From Corallococcus exercitus (GTDB lineage Bacteria; Myxococcota; Myxococcia; Myxococcales; Myxococcaceae), in assembly GCF_003611585.1 (NCBI RefSeq), contig NZ_RAVW01000050.1, forward strand, positions 1 to 32,503: a stretch of DNA of 32,503 nucleotides, read 5' to 3'. Positions 25,180 through 32,503 of this stretch are shown piece after piece. The notes under the pieces were generated by a model that worked only from the letters and a program-made list of their open reading frames with translations, did no database searches and was not told where the DNA came from. Within the stretch, counting starts at the first letter, position 1. The number at the start of each line of letters is the position of its first letter. The position numbers were made by a program, and so were the translations under genes.

Positions 25180-26577
25180 GTGAGCACGAAGAACGTTCGC
25201 ATCGAGAAGGACACCTTTGGTCCCATCGAAGTCCCCGCCGACCGGCTCTGGGGCGCGCAGACCCAGCGCAGCCGTCAGAACTTCGCCATCTCCTCGGAGC
25301 GCATGCCCCTGGCGCTCGTGTACGCGCTGGTGCTGGTGAAGAAGGCCGCCGCGCTCGTGAACCAGGAGAACGGCACGCTGCCCAGGGAGAAGGCCCAGGC
25401 CATCGTGAAGGCCGCGGACGAAGTGCTCGCGGGGCAGCACGACGAGGAGTTCCCCCTGCTGGTGTGGCAGACGGGCAGTGGCACCCAGACGAACATGAAC
25501 TGCAACGAGGTGCTGGCCAACCGCGCCTCGGAGCTCCTGGGCGGCGAGCGCGGTGAGTCGCGCAAGGTCCACCCCAACGACGACGTCAACAAGGGCCAGA
25601 GCTCCAACGACGTGTTCCCCACCGCGATGAGCGTGGCCGCCGTGGAGGCCGTGGTGAAGCACGTGCTGCCGGAGCTGACGGCCCTGCGCGACGTGCTCGC
25701 CCAGAAGTCCCAGGCCTTCCAGTCCATCGTGAAGATTGGCCGCACGCACCTGCAGGACGCCACGCCGCTCACCCTGGGCCAGGAGTTCAGCGGCTACGTG
25801 GCGCAGCTGGACCGCGCGAAGGGCCACATCGAGGCGGCGCTGCCGCACCTCTTGGAGCTGGCGCTGGGCGGCACCGCCGTGGGCACCGGCCTCAACGCGC
25901 CCCCGGGCTACGCCGAGCGCGTGGCGGCGGAGATTTCAAAGCTCACCGGCCATGCCTTCGTCACCGCGCCCAACAAGTTCGAGGCGCTGGCCGCCAACGA
26001 CGCGCTGGTGCAGGCGCACGGCGCGCTCAAGGGGCTGGCGGCGGTGCTGTTCAAGGTGGCCAACGACATCCGCTGGCTGTCGTCCGGGCCGCGCTCGGGC
26101 ATCGGTGAAATCAACATCCCGGAGAACGAGCCGGGCAGCTCCATCATGCCGGGCAAGGTGAACCCCACGCAGAGCGAGGCGCTCACCATGCTGTCCGCCC
26201 AGGTGATGGGCAACGACGTGGCCATCTCCCTGGGCGGCGCGTCCGGCAACTTCGAGCTCAACGTCTTCAAGCCCCTCATCATCCAGAACTTCCTGCAGAG
26301 CTGCCGCCTGCTGGCGGACGGCATGCGCAGCTTCCGCCTGAACTGCGCGGTGGGCATCGAGCCCAACCTCCCGCGCCTCCAGGAGAACCTCCAGCGCAGC
26401 CTGATGCTCGTCACCGCGCTCAACCCGCACATCGGCTACGACAACGCGGCGAAGATCGCCAAGACGGCGCACAAGCAGGGCAAGACCCTGAAGGAGGTGG
26501 CGGTGGAGCTGGGGCTCGTCACCGCCGAGCAGTTCGACCAGTGGGTCCGCCCGGAGAAGATGACCGGGAACCTGTAG
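25180..26577 (+). CDS. fumC: fumarate hydratase class II
   Basis: Interconverts fumarate and malate in the TCA cycle; the iron-independent, oxygen-stable tetrameric type. The 465-residue protein shows all fumarase/aspartase-superfamily blocks: [20 protein letters not shown] near the start, [60 protein letters not shown] (catalytic His region), [20 protein letters not shown] and the signature [17 protein letters not shown] at about residue 318, containing the catalytic loop Ser. The GTG start at 25180 follows GGGAAAGG. Together with aceA and aceB nearby it covers central C4 metabolism, but it is on the other strand and separately transcribed. Confidence 0.97.
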   Translation: MSTKNVRIEKDTFGPIEVPADRLWGAQTQRSRQNFAISSERMPLALVYALVLVKKAAALVNQENGTLPREKAQAIVKAADEVLAGQHDEEFPLLVWQTGSGTQTNMNCNEVLANRASELLGGERGESRKVHPNDDVNKGQSSNDVFPTAMSVAAVEAVVKHVLPELTALRDVLAQKSQAFQSIVKIGRTHLQDATPLTLGQEFSGYVAQLDRAKGHIEAALPHLLELALGGTAVGTGLNAPPGYAERVAAEISKLTGHAFVTAPNKFEALAANDALVQAHGALKGLAAVLFKVANDIRWLSSGPRSGIGEINIPENEPGSSIMPGKVNPTQSEALTMLSAQVMGNDVAISLGGASGNFELNVFKPLIIQNFLQSCRLLADGMRSFRLNCAVGIEPNLPRLQENLQRSLMLVTALNPHIGYDNAAKIAKTAHKQGKTLKEVAVELGLVTAEQFDQWVRPEKMTGNL

Positions 26578-26670
26578 GCCCCCCTCCGACCCGCCCAAGC
26601 GTGGGACAGCGCACGCTCCTGCAAGAAGGGGGGAGCGCGCGCGCGGGGGGACGATTAGGGTACGGGGGCT

Positions 26671-27270
26671 ATGAACGTCCCCTTCGTCATTGAGACCACG
26701 CACCGCGGCGAGCGGGCGTACGACCTCTACAGCCGTCTGCTCAAGGACCGCATCATCCTCCTGGGCACGCCCATCAACGACGATGTGGCCAACCTCATCG
26801 TCGCCCAGCTGCTGTTCCTGGAGTCCGAGGACCCGGACAAGGGCATCAACCTCTACATCAACTCGCCCGGTGGCTCCGTCACGGCGGCGCTCGCGATGTA
26901 TGACACGATGCAGTACGTCAAGTGCCCCGTGTCCACCATCTGCGTGGGCCAGGCGGCCTCCGCGGGCGCGCTGCTGCTGCTGGCGGGCTCCAAGGGCAAG
27001 CGCTACGCCCTGCCCAACAGCCGCATCATGATTCACCAGCCGCTGGGCGGCGCGCAGGGCCAGGCGACGGACATCGACATCCAGGCGAAGGAGATCCTCC
27101 GCCTGCGCACGTACCTCAACGGCCTGTTCGTGAAGCACACGGGCCACACCATCGAGCGCATCGAGAAGGACACCGAGCGCGACTACTTCATGAGTGCCGA
27201 GGAGGCCCGGCAGTACGGCCTCATCGACGAGGTCGTGGAGCGCGCCTCCGGCGTGCCGGCGCCCAAGTAG
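26671..27270 (+). CDS. clpP: ATP-dependent Clp protease proteolytic subunit
   Basis: Serine protease subunit that forms a double heptamer and degrades proteins unfolded by ClpX or ClpA. The 199-residue sequence has the catalytic triad at Ser97 (GQAASAGA), His122 ([13 protein letters not shown]) and Asp171 ([11 protein letters not shown]), matching the E. coli mature numbering, plus [20 protein letters not shown]. The N-terminus ([20 protein letters not shown]) lacks a long propeptide. No tig, clpX or lon flanks it; the neighbours are fumC and a small lipoprotein, so it may be one of two or more ClpP copies in the genome. The ATG at 26671 follows a G-rich stretch rather than a classical site. 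Function is firm; the partner ATPase is unknown. Confidence 0.97.
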   Translation: MNVPFVIETTHRGERAYDLYSRLLKDRIILLGTPINDDVANLIVAQLLFLESEDPDKGINLYINSPGGSVTAALAMYDTMQYVKCPVSTICVGQAASAGALLLLAGSKGKRYALPNSRIMIHQPLGGAQGQATDIDIQAKEILRLRTYLNGLFVKHTGHTIERIEKDTERDYFMSAEEARQYGLIDEVVERASGVPAPK

Positions 27271-27281
27271 CGTCCATTCCA

Positions 27282-27307
27282 GCGGGGACCGGAGGAGCAG
27301 GCCCCGC
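27282..27307 (+). terminator. possible hairpin after clpP
   Basis: A 6-bp stem, GCGGGG (27282-27287) with CCCCGC (27302-27307) and a 14-base loop, begins 12 bases after the clpP stop. The stem is short and no T-run follows, so this is weak. Confidence 0.25.
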
Positions 27308-27396
27308 GCCATTCCTCCGGGCGGGCATGCGACGGGTGCCGGTTTCGCAAGCCGCCCCACGGTGCGGCTTGACGGGGCCATGCCCAGGGTTCGGGT

Positions 27397-27804
27397 ATGG
27401 TCCCCCGCCTTCTCGCCGCTGCTCTGCTGCCTGCCTTCCTGGCGGGCATGGGTTGTGCCACTGGCCCCACGGGCCGCCTGCCCGTGCCCCCCAACTCCCA
27501 GCCGGTCCAGGAGGAGCTGGGCGAGCGCAACGTCGTCGACGCGGGCGCGGAGTACGCCCGGCAGAACGGCATGGTGCTGGCGCAGAGCGGCCAGGCGGTG
27601 CGCATCCGCCCCAACTACTGGCGGATCCGCTTCGCGCTCCCGGAGGAGGGCTCCGGGAAGTTCCTGGAGCTGGACTTCGACGAACTGGCGCAGCAGGTGA
27701 CAGGGGCACGGCGCCTGGACATCACCTCCGCCCAGTCGCCCATCCCCCGCACGTCCCTGCCCAGCGAGTCGAGCCCCGCGACGGGCGGCTCGGGTCCCCA
27801 GTGA
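27397..27804 (+). CDS. small predicted lipoprotein of unknown function
   Basis: A 135-residue protein starting at ATG 27397, after AGGG. The signal peptide MVPRLLAAALLPAFLAGMGC ends in a plausible lipobox (AGMGC, Cys20). The mature part contains a short globular core (EYARQNGMVLAQSGQAVRIR, then PNYWRIRFALPEEGSGKFLE) and a Ser/Pro-rich tail, probably disordered. I do not recognise the family. It follows clpP by 126 bp on the same strand and ends 3 bp before the convergent 5'-nucleotidase gene, so the two stop codons are nearly touching. It is probably anchored in the outer or inner membrane; no enzyme motif is visible. Confidence 0.75.
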   Translation: MVPRLLAAALLPAFLAGMGCATGPTGRLPVPPNSQPVQEELGERNVVDAGAEYARQNGMVLAQSGQAVRIRPNYWRIRFALPEEGSGKFLELDFDELAQQVTGARRLDITSAQSPIPRTSLPSESSPATGGSGPQ

Positions 27805-27807
27805 GGG

Positions 27808-29715
27808 CTACGGCAGCCGCGTGACGCGGTCGAGCGCCGGGGCCGGCAGCGGCGCGGCCTCCGAACTCTTCGCGGTGAGGTAGGCCTCCAGCGCGTCCGA
27901 GTCCACGCCGCCGCCCACCGGGTTGGTGCCCTCCGTGAGGACGGTGAAGCCGTCGCCGCCGGGGGCGAGGAAGCTGTTCACGGTGACGCGGTAGTTGGCG
28001 GCCGGATCCAGCGTCGTGCCGTTGAGCTTGATGCTGGCGGGGTCCACCTTGGAGCCCGCGGGCGCGGACGCGCTGAACGCATACTGGAAGCCCGCGGACG
28101 GGTGGAGGATGCGCGGGCTGGCGAGCTGGAACTGCTGCTCCAGCAGGCGCTCAATCTGCGCGCCCGTCAGCGTCACGGTGACCAGGGTGTTGCCGAAGGG
28201 CTGCACGGTGAAGGCGTCGCCGTAGGTGACGGCGCCGTTGTTGGCGGGGGTGCGCACCAGGTCCGTGCGCACGCCGCCCGGGTTCATGAAGGCAATCTGG
28301 GCGCCGCCCACGGTCGCGCCCTTGGTGGCCTCCAGCTGCGCGTCCGCGATGACGAAGCCCATGGTGGACTGGCCGCTGGGGTCCGTCTGCACGTTGCTAC
28401 GGGTGAGCGTCTGGGCAATCCAGCCGATGACGCGCTTCTCCAGCGGCGTGGTGAGGCCCTTGTAGCGGGTGATGAGCTCGGTGATGTCCGGGTCGGGCGT
28501 CACCGTGCGGGTGACGATGACGTTCTGGGCCTGGGCCTTCACCACCTGGCCGGAGGCCGCGTCCAGCGTCAGGTCGATGTCCGTGACGAGCCGGCCCACC
28601 GACGCGGCGCTGGTGACGAGCTTGCCGCTCAGCGTGCAGTTGTAGGCTTGGTGCGTGTGGCCGCTGACGATGACGCTCACGGCGGGGTCCAGGTTCTTCG
28701 CGATGTCCACGATGGGGCCGGTGAAGCCCTTGCACTCATTGTAGAGCGAGTCGAGGCCGGGCGTGCCGCCCTCGTGCACGATGACGACGATGGCGTTCAC
28801 GCCCTGCGCCTTGAGCTCGGGGACCAGCGCGTTGACGGTCTCCACCTCGTCCTTGAACTGGAGGCCGGCGATGCCCGTGGGCGTCACGAGGGTCGTTGTT
28901 CCTTCCAGCGTCATGCCGACGAAGGCGACCTTCACGCCTTCGAAGGTCCGCACGTCGTAGCGCGGGAAGAGGGTGCGGTCCGGGCCGGTGGCCACGTTGG
29001 CGGCGAGGATCTTGTACCGGGCGCCGGTGAAGCCGGTGCCGTCCTGGCAGCCGTCCTTCGGGTGGCAGCCGCCGTTCTGCATGCGCAAGAGCTCCGAGCC
29101 GCCCTCGTCGAACTCGTGGTTGCCCACGGCGGCGATGTCCAGGCCGATTTGATTCATGGCCTCGACGGTGGGCTCGTCGTGGAAGAGCGCGGAGAGCAGC
29201 GGCGTGGCGCCGATGAGGTCACCGGCGGACACCACGATGGAGTTCGGGTTCTTCGCGCGCAGCTCCGCGATGTAGCGGGCGAAGTACACCGCGCCGCCCG
29301 CGTTCACGCGGCTGGCCGGGTCCACGCCGCCGTCCGCCAGGAAGGCCTGGGCAATCTGACCGCCGGTGCCGGTCGCGGGCTCCAGCTGCCCGTGGAAGTC
29401 GTTGAAGGCGATGATCTTCAAGGCGACGGTGGTGCCGCCGTCCGTGGTGCCGGTGCCCGCGTCGTCATTGCCGGTGCCCGCGTCGTTGTTGCCGGCAGGG
29501 GGCGGGAAGGTGACGGCCTGGCAGACGTGGTCCACGCAGGTCCAGCCCTGGCCTTCCGACGCGGAGTTCTGCTCCTGGCAGTCGAAGGCGTTGGTGCACT
29601 CGTTGTTGCCGCAGCCGCCGTGGAAGGCGAGCAGCAGGCCGGTGACGAAGGCGCCGGCGAGGAGGAAGACGCTGGGACGCGCGACATCACGCGCGCGGGG
29701 GACAGAAGGCTGCAT
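27808..29715 (-). CDS. 5'-nucleotidase-family surface metallophosphoesterase (UshA-like)
   Basis: A 635-residue exported protein that should hydrolyse nucleotides or related phosphate esters outside the cytoplasm. The N-terminus has an Arg-rich start, a hydrophobic helix and Cys (LLAFHGGCGNNEC), probably a lipoprotein signal. A short Cys-rich motif and an Asp-Ala-Gly/Thr linker follow. The metallophosphatase domain shows IIAFNDFHGQLEP, SAGDLIG, AAVGNHEFDEGG and IVSGHTHQAYNC, the metal-binding set; NVIVTRTVTPDPDITELI leads into the 5'-nucleotidase C-terminal domain with MNPGGVRTDL, VTYGDAFTVQPFGNTLV and FLAPGGDGF. The start at 29715 is chosen for the signal peptide; the open frame beyond it, to 30438, is not related. 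The substrate preference is uncertain. Confidence 0.92.
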   Translation of the reverse strand: MQPSVPRARDVARPSVFLLAGAFVTGLLLAFHGGCGNNECTNAFDCQEQNSASEGQGWTCVDHVCQAVTFPPPAGNNDAGTGNDDAGTGTTDGGTTVALKIIAFNDFHGQLEPATGTGGQIAQAFLADGGVDPASRVNAGGAVYFARYIAELRAKNPNSIVVSAGDLIGATPLLSALFHDEPTVEAMNQIGLDIAAVGNHEFDEGGSELLRMQNGGCHPKDGCQDGTGFTGARYKILAANVATGPDRTLFPRYDVRTFEGVKVAFVGMTLEGTTTLVTPTGIAGLQFKDEVETVNALVPELKAQGVNAIVVIVHEGGTPGLDSLYNECKGFTGPIVDIAKNLDPAVSVIVSGHTHQAYNCTLSGKLVTSAASVGRLVTDIDLTLDAASGQVVKAQAQNVIVTRTVTPDPDITELITRYKGLTTPLEKRVIGWIAQTLTRSNVQTDPSGQSTMGFVIADAQLEATKGATVGGAQIAFMNPGGVRTDLVRTPANNGAVTYGDAFTVQPFGNTLVTVTLTGAQIERLLEQQFQLASPRILHPSAGFQYAFSASAPAGSKVDPASIKLNGTTLDPAANYRVTVNSFLAPGGDGFTVLTEGTNPVGGGVDSDALEAYLTAKSSEAAPLPAPALDRVTRLP

Positions 29716-29906
29716 CGAGACGGCTCCTGAGGCTGGAAAGCGGTGTACGCGGCAAACCGCGAAACCCTGGCATCGTCGCGTGGCGCGGGTGTGAGGGCCG
29801 GGTTCCGAATGGGTGTCGTCCGGGTGGATGTGACCTGGATGACACCCGGGGCGTCGGCTCAGGAGCGAGAGGGCTCCACGGGCCCCCTCCCGCCCGAAGC
29901 GGTTCA

Positions 29907-29931
29907 AACCTGTCCGACTGTCGGACAGGTT
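29907..29931. terminator. perfect 11-bp stem hairpin/palindrome
   Basis: AACCTGTCCGA (29907-29917) pairs perfectly with TCGGACAGGTT (29921-29931) around a 3-base loop. It lies 65 bp after the stop of the leftward DUF3293 gene and upstream of the leftward 5'-nucleotidase gene. On the minus strand it is followed by TTTGAA, so it may be a terminator; as a palindrome it could equally be an operator for the 5'-nucleotidase gene. Confidence 0.5.
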
Positions 29932-29995
29932 CGTGCGGTGCGCCGCGGACGGGGGGCTCTCGGGCTTCTCACCTGCTCCGCCGTGGGAACAGGCT

Positions 29996-30442
29996 TCAGG
30001 CCTGAAGGCCTGTGCACGGCACCAACTCCGCGGCGCCGCCCACGGAGCCCCAGAGCACGGCCTCCTGGTCGAACAGCTGGCCGATGCGCCGGGCTTCGTC
30101 GCGGGACAGGCCGGGGACGAAGAGGCTCTCCTCGGACCAGCTCCGGTCGTCGGCCACGCCCACGGCGGACACGTTCGGATGGCCCTGGGCTTCGAGCAGC
30201 GCGATGAGGCGTTGTTGAAGGCGCGCGTTGGTGTCGGGTGGGCTCGGGTGCGCGCGGGGGTTCCACGCGGTGATGAAGGCCCAGGTGGCGAAGCCGTGCG
30301 CGGTGAGCGCTGCGTCCAGCGCCGGATGCATGGCGTCCACGCGCAGCACGTGCTCGCGGTTTCCGACGAGAACGTGCGGGCGGACGACGTAGGCCGTGGC
30401 CTTGAAGGCCGCGTGGAGCGCGTCCCGGCGCGCGTCACTCAT
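29996..30442 (-). CDS. DUF3293 domain protein
   Basis: A 148-residue soluble protein. FATWAFITAWNPRAHPSPPD, followed by NARLQQRLIALLEAQGH, matches the pattern of DUF3293, a small bacterial family of unknown function. The C-terminal half (EESLFVPGLSRDEARRIGQL, then FDQEAVLWG) is also typical. There is no signal peptide. The ATG at 30442 overlaps the stop of the upstream metallo-beta-lactamase-fold gene by 8 bp, so translation is probably coupled and the two form one operon. No catalytic residues can be named; the conserved Thr-Ala-Trp-Asn-Pro motif is the landmark. Confidence 0.82.
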   Translation of the reverse strand: MSDARRDALHAAFKATAYVVRPHVLVGNREHVLRVDAMHPALDAALTAHGFATWAFITAWNPRAHPSPPDTNARLQQRLIALLEAQGHPNVSAVGVADDRSWSEESLFVPGLSRDEARRIGQLFDQEAVLWGSVGGAAELVPCTGLQA

Positions 30443-32219
30443 GCGGGGTCGCGACGGTCGCTCCCACACCCAGCGGAGCGGTCATTTCCGGTGGGGTCGT
30501 GGGCTGCGTCGCCGCACCCTGCGGAGCGGAGGTCTCCGCGTTCATCGCCGGAGGATTCGCGCCCTGCGGTGCGGCTTGCGGAGTCGCGATCTTCGTCCCC
30601 TCACCCTGTGGAGCGGAAGTCGCCGTGCCTTGCGGCGTCGCGACCGTCGGGCTCGCTCCCTGCGAATGAAGGCTCGAAGGGCCCGTCGCCGGAGGATTCG
30701 TGCCCTGCGGTGCGGCCTGTGGATTCGCGACCGTGGGATTCGTGCCCTGTGGAGTCGCGACTGTCGGGTTCGTGCCCTGGGGGGCGCCCTGCGGATTCGC
30801 GACCGTCGGATTCGCGCCTGACGGTGCGGCTTGCGGAGTCGCGACCGTCGGGTTCGCGCCCTGCGGTGCCACGGGGGACGGTGCTGGCTGTGCGTTCGGC
30901 GTCTTCGGCTTCGCGGCCTGCGTGCCCTGCGGGGGAACCGGAAGGAGCGGCAGCGCCGGGTGCCCTTCGCGGAGCTTGGGCGGAATCTGGCTGGCCACGA
31001 TGGGGGCCTCCTCCGCGGTCTTCCATGGGCGGTCGGGCCACCAGCGCTCCACGGGCGGCGGCGCCAGCGCGAGGAAGTCCTGCCCGGGCCGGGGCGCGGT
31101 GATGCCCACGCCGTCGTGCTTCGCGGCCACCAGCGAGCGTTCAATCGGCTCCGTCCAGCCGTGGTACGCCAGCGTCACCAGTCCCCAGTGCACCGGCAGC
31201 ATCAACCGGCCCTTCACCAGCCGGTGGGCGAGCACCGCCTGCTCCGGCCCCAGGTGCCAGTCCGGCCAGCCCGCGCCGTACTGACCCGTCTCGATCATCG
31301 TCAAATCGAACGGCCCCAGCTTCGCGCCAATCTCCTCCATCGCGGGGAACAGGCCCGTGTCGCCGGAGTAGTAGACGCGGTGCTGGGACCCCACCAGCGC
31401 CCAGCCCGCCCACAGCGTCTTGTCCTGCTGGAGGAACCGGCCCGACGCATGCCGCGCGGGCGTGCACACGATGTCCAGCCCCTTCACCTTCGTGCGCTCC
31501 CACCAGTCCAGCTCCACGATGCGGCTGGCCGGCACGCCCCAGTATTCCAGGTGCGCGCCCACGCCCAGCGGCACCACGAACGTGGTGTTCCAGTCCTTCA
31601 TCGCCGTGATGGTGGCGAAGTCCAGGTGGTCGTAGTGGTCGTGCGAAATCACCACCGCGTCGATGGGCGGCAGCGCATCCAGCGCGATGGGCGCGGGGAA
31701 CCAGCGCTTCGGGCCAATCCACTCCAGCGGCGACGTGCGCTCGCCCCACACGGGGTCGGTGAGCACGCGGTGTCCGTCCACCTCCACCAGCGTGGACGAG
31801 TGCCCCAGCCAGGTGACGCGCAGTCCGTCCTCGGGCGGCGTGGCGAAGCGCTTCGGGTCGATGCGGTCCACCACCACCGGCATCCGGGGCGTGCTCTCCG
31901 GGCTCGAGTGGAACAGGTCCGACAGCGTTCGCTCCCAGTTGTTGAGGATGGGCTGCGGGTTCACGAACCCCCCGTCATGCCACTGCGGCGAGCGCGCCAT
32001 CCGCTCCAGCCGCGCCCCGTCCGGCGCCTTGCCGAACGCGTGCCACCCGTCGATGACGACGATGCCCAGGAACACCGCCAGCAGCAGCAGGCCCCATCCC
32101 AACAGGCGCAACAACCGGCCGCCCCAGGACGGCCGTTGGCCGTAGGAGGGAAAGGCCGTGCGGAAGGCCTTCTGTCGGGCCTTGTCCGCGGCCCGAATGG
32201 GTCCCGCGTTCATCCTCAT
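30435..32219 (-). CDS. membrane-anchored metallo-beta-lactamase-fold hydrolase (NAPE-PLD-like) with repeat tail
   Basis: A 594-residue protein. One N-terminal transmembrane helix (about 36-57) follows a basic cytoplasmic segment. The catalytic domain resembles bacterial NAPE-PLD-like/UlaG-like hydrolases: RVTWLGHSSTLVEVDGHRVL, TDPVWGERTSPLEWIGPKRW, the metal motif SHDHYDHLD (His193-x-His195-x-Asp197-His198), TPARHASGRF, YYSGDTGLFPAMEEIGAKLG and LPVHWGLVTLAYHGWTEPIE. From about residue 425 the remaining 170 residues are a low-complexity Pro/Gln/Ala/Thr tail of imperfect PQGANPTVATPQ-like repeats, which is not part of the family. ATG 32219 has AGGG seven bases upstream; ATG 32213 is an alternative. 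The substrate may be a phospholipid or other phosphodiester, but that is from the family only. Confidence 0.87.
   Translation of the reverse strand: MRMNAGPIRAADKARQKAFRTAFPSYGQRPSWGGRLLRLLGWGLLLLAVFLGIVVIDGWHAFGKAPDGARLERMARSPQWHDGGFVNPQPILNNWERTLSDLFHSSPESTPRMPVVVDRIDPKRFATPPEDGLRVTWLGHSSTLVEVDGHRVLTDPVWGERTSPLEWIGPKRWFPAPIALDALPPIDAVVISHDHYDHLDFATITAMKDWNTTFVVPLGVGAHLEYWGVPASRIVELDWWERTKVKGLDIVCTPARHASGRFLQQDKTLWAGWALVGSQHRVYYSGDTGLFPAMEEIGAKLGPFDLTMIETGQYGAGWPDWHLGPEQAVLAHRLVKGRLMLPVHWGLVTLAYHGWTEPIERSLVAAKHDGVGITAPRPGQDFLALAPPPVERWWPDRPWKTAEEAPIVASQIPPKLREGHPALPLLPVPPQGTQAAKPKTPNAQPAPSPVAPQGANPTVATPQAAPSGANPTVANPQGAPQGTNPTVATPQGTNPTVANPQAAPQGTNPPATGPSSLHSQGASPTVATPQGTATSAPQGEGTKIATPQAAPQGANPPAMNAETSAPQGAATQPTTPPEMTAPLGVGATVATPHE
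30545..30875 (-). repeat. degenerate coding repeats in the tail of the metallo-hydrolase
   Basis: Reiterated blocks such as GGATTCGCGACCGTCGGATT, alternating with GCCCTGCGGTGCGG, encode imperfect units of Pro-Gln-Gly-(Ala/Thr)-Asn-Pro-Thr-Val-Ala. Unit length varies, so the array is imperfect, unlike the exact 30-bp repeat in the polysaccharide-lyase-like gene. Confidence 0.75.
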
Positions 32220-32349
32220 TCCCGGACCCTGATGGCTCCGGTGCATGGGTGTCAATGGGGAGACATCCCGCTACGCCCCGGTTTTTCCTGACTCCGGCGG
32301 CGTCGAGCCCGACCCGTGGCCGTTCGGCGTGTCACGGGGTCAGGACGCT

Positions 32350-32503
32350 TCAGGGCGCCGGCGGGACGATCTTGAACCCGCGCTGGAGCAGCGGGGCCAG
32401 CCGATCCGTGAGGTCCCACGACTCCACCAGCCGACCGTCGCGCAGCCGGTACAGCGAGTCCCCGTGGAACGTGAGCGGCCGGGACTTGCCGTCGTGGGTG
32501 GGC
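32350..32503 (-). CDS. C-terminal end of a SnoaL-like (ester cyclase-type) protein, cut by window
   Basis: Only the last 50 residues are inside the window, reading leftward to a TGA at 32350-32352. The visible sequence has PLTFHGDSLYRLRDGRLVES, then WDLTDRLAPLLQRGF, the closing strands and helix typical of SnoaL-like/ester cyclase folds (a strand ending in xxRxxDGRxVExWxxxD). These small alpha+beta barrels include polyketide cyclases and many uncharacterised proteins. It reads toward the metallo-hydrolase gene with 130 bp between, so a separate promoter for that gene probably lies there. The N-terminal part is unseen, so the function is left open. Confidence 0.55.
   Translation of the reverse strand, partial: PTHDGKSRPLTFHGDSLYRLRDGRLVESWDLTDRLAPLLQRGFKIVPPAP

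Noticed and set aside
29716-30438. Upstream extension of the 5'-nucleotidase frame
   Set aside because: The extension overlaps the DUF3293 gene in another frame, is Arg/Pro/Ser-rich, and would bury the export signal that begins at 29715.

Overview
The window is very GC-rich (about 70% by eye), with GTG and TTG starts, dense genes and many short stop/start overlaps. Several features point to a myxobacterium, most likely in the Myxococcus/Corallococcus group: a MYXO-CTERM-like C-terminus (Gly-Gly-Cys, hydrophobic stretch, Arg cluster), Asp-Ala-Gly-rich linkers in exported proteins, many predicted lipoproteins, two chemoreceptors away from any che cluster, and a lipoprotein/DUF3396 gene pair. 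The species assignment is an inference; there is no rRNA gene to settle it.

Layout. 1-2.5 kb: the end of a 3-methyladenine DNA glycosylase, then a tightly coupled row of ECF sigma factor, zinc-finger anti-sigma protein and RlmN-type radical SAM methyltransferase. 2.7-6.6 kb: an SDR oxidoreductase, a DedA membrane protein and a large Cys-rich lipoprotein. 6.6-7.07 kb: a lower-GC segment of about 0.46 kb with one small unknown gene, bounded by 14-bp direct repeats at the junction of two convergent genes. 7.07-12.4 kb: a chemoreceptor fused to a family 5 solute-binding domain, a transglutaminase-like protein and an arginine N-succinyltransferase. 12.7-15.5 kb: a polysaccharide-lyase-like surface protein, then a predicted lipoprotein with a PD-(D/E)XK nuclease signature followed by a DUF3396 (type VI immunity family) protein. 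15.6-18.0 kb: a B12-binding-type radical SAM protein and three small unknown proteins.

18.2-21.2 kb: isocitrate lyase and malate synthase, the two glyoxylate-shunt enzymes, in one transcriptional direction (aceB then aceA). 21.5-25.0 kb: a PspC-like protein, a chemoreceptor preceded by a secreted PDC/Cache-like sensor gene, and a MOSC protein. 25.2-27.8 kb: fumarase class II, a stand-alone clpP and a small lipoprotein. 27.8-32.5 kb: a 5'-nucleotidase-family surface phosphoesterase, a DUF3293 protein overlapping a metallo-beta-lactamase-fold hydrolase with a long Pro/Gln/Thr repeat tail, and the end of a SnoaL-like protein.

Three things merit most attention. The first is the putative lipoprotein nuclease/immunity pair at 13.8-15.5 kb, which may act in kin competition. 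The second is the chemoreceptor with a solute-binding domain on its predicted cytoplasmic end and altered hairpin-tip residues. The third is the repeat-bounded low-GC insert at 6.6-7.07 kb. Most other genes are ordinary housekeeping or envelope genes. No tRNA, rRNA, CRISPR array or recognisable transposase was seen.
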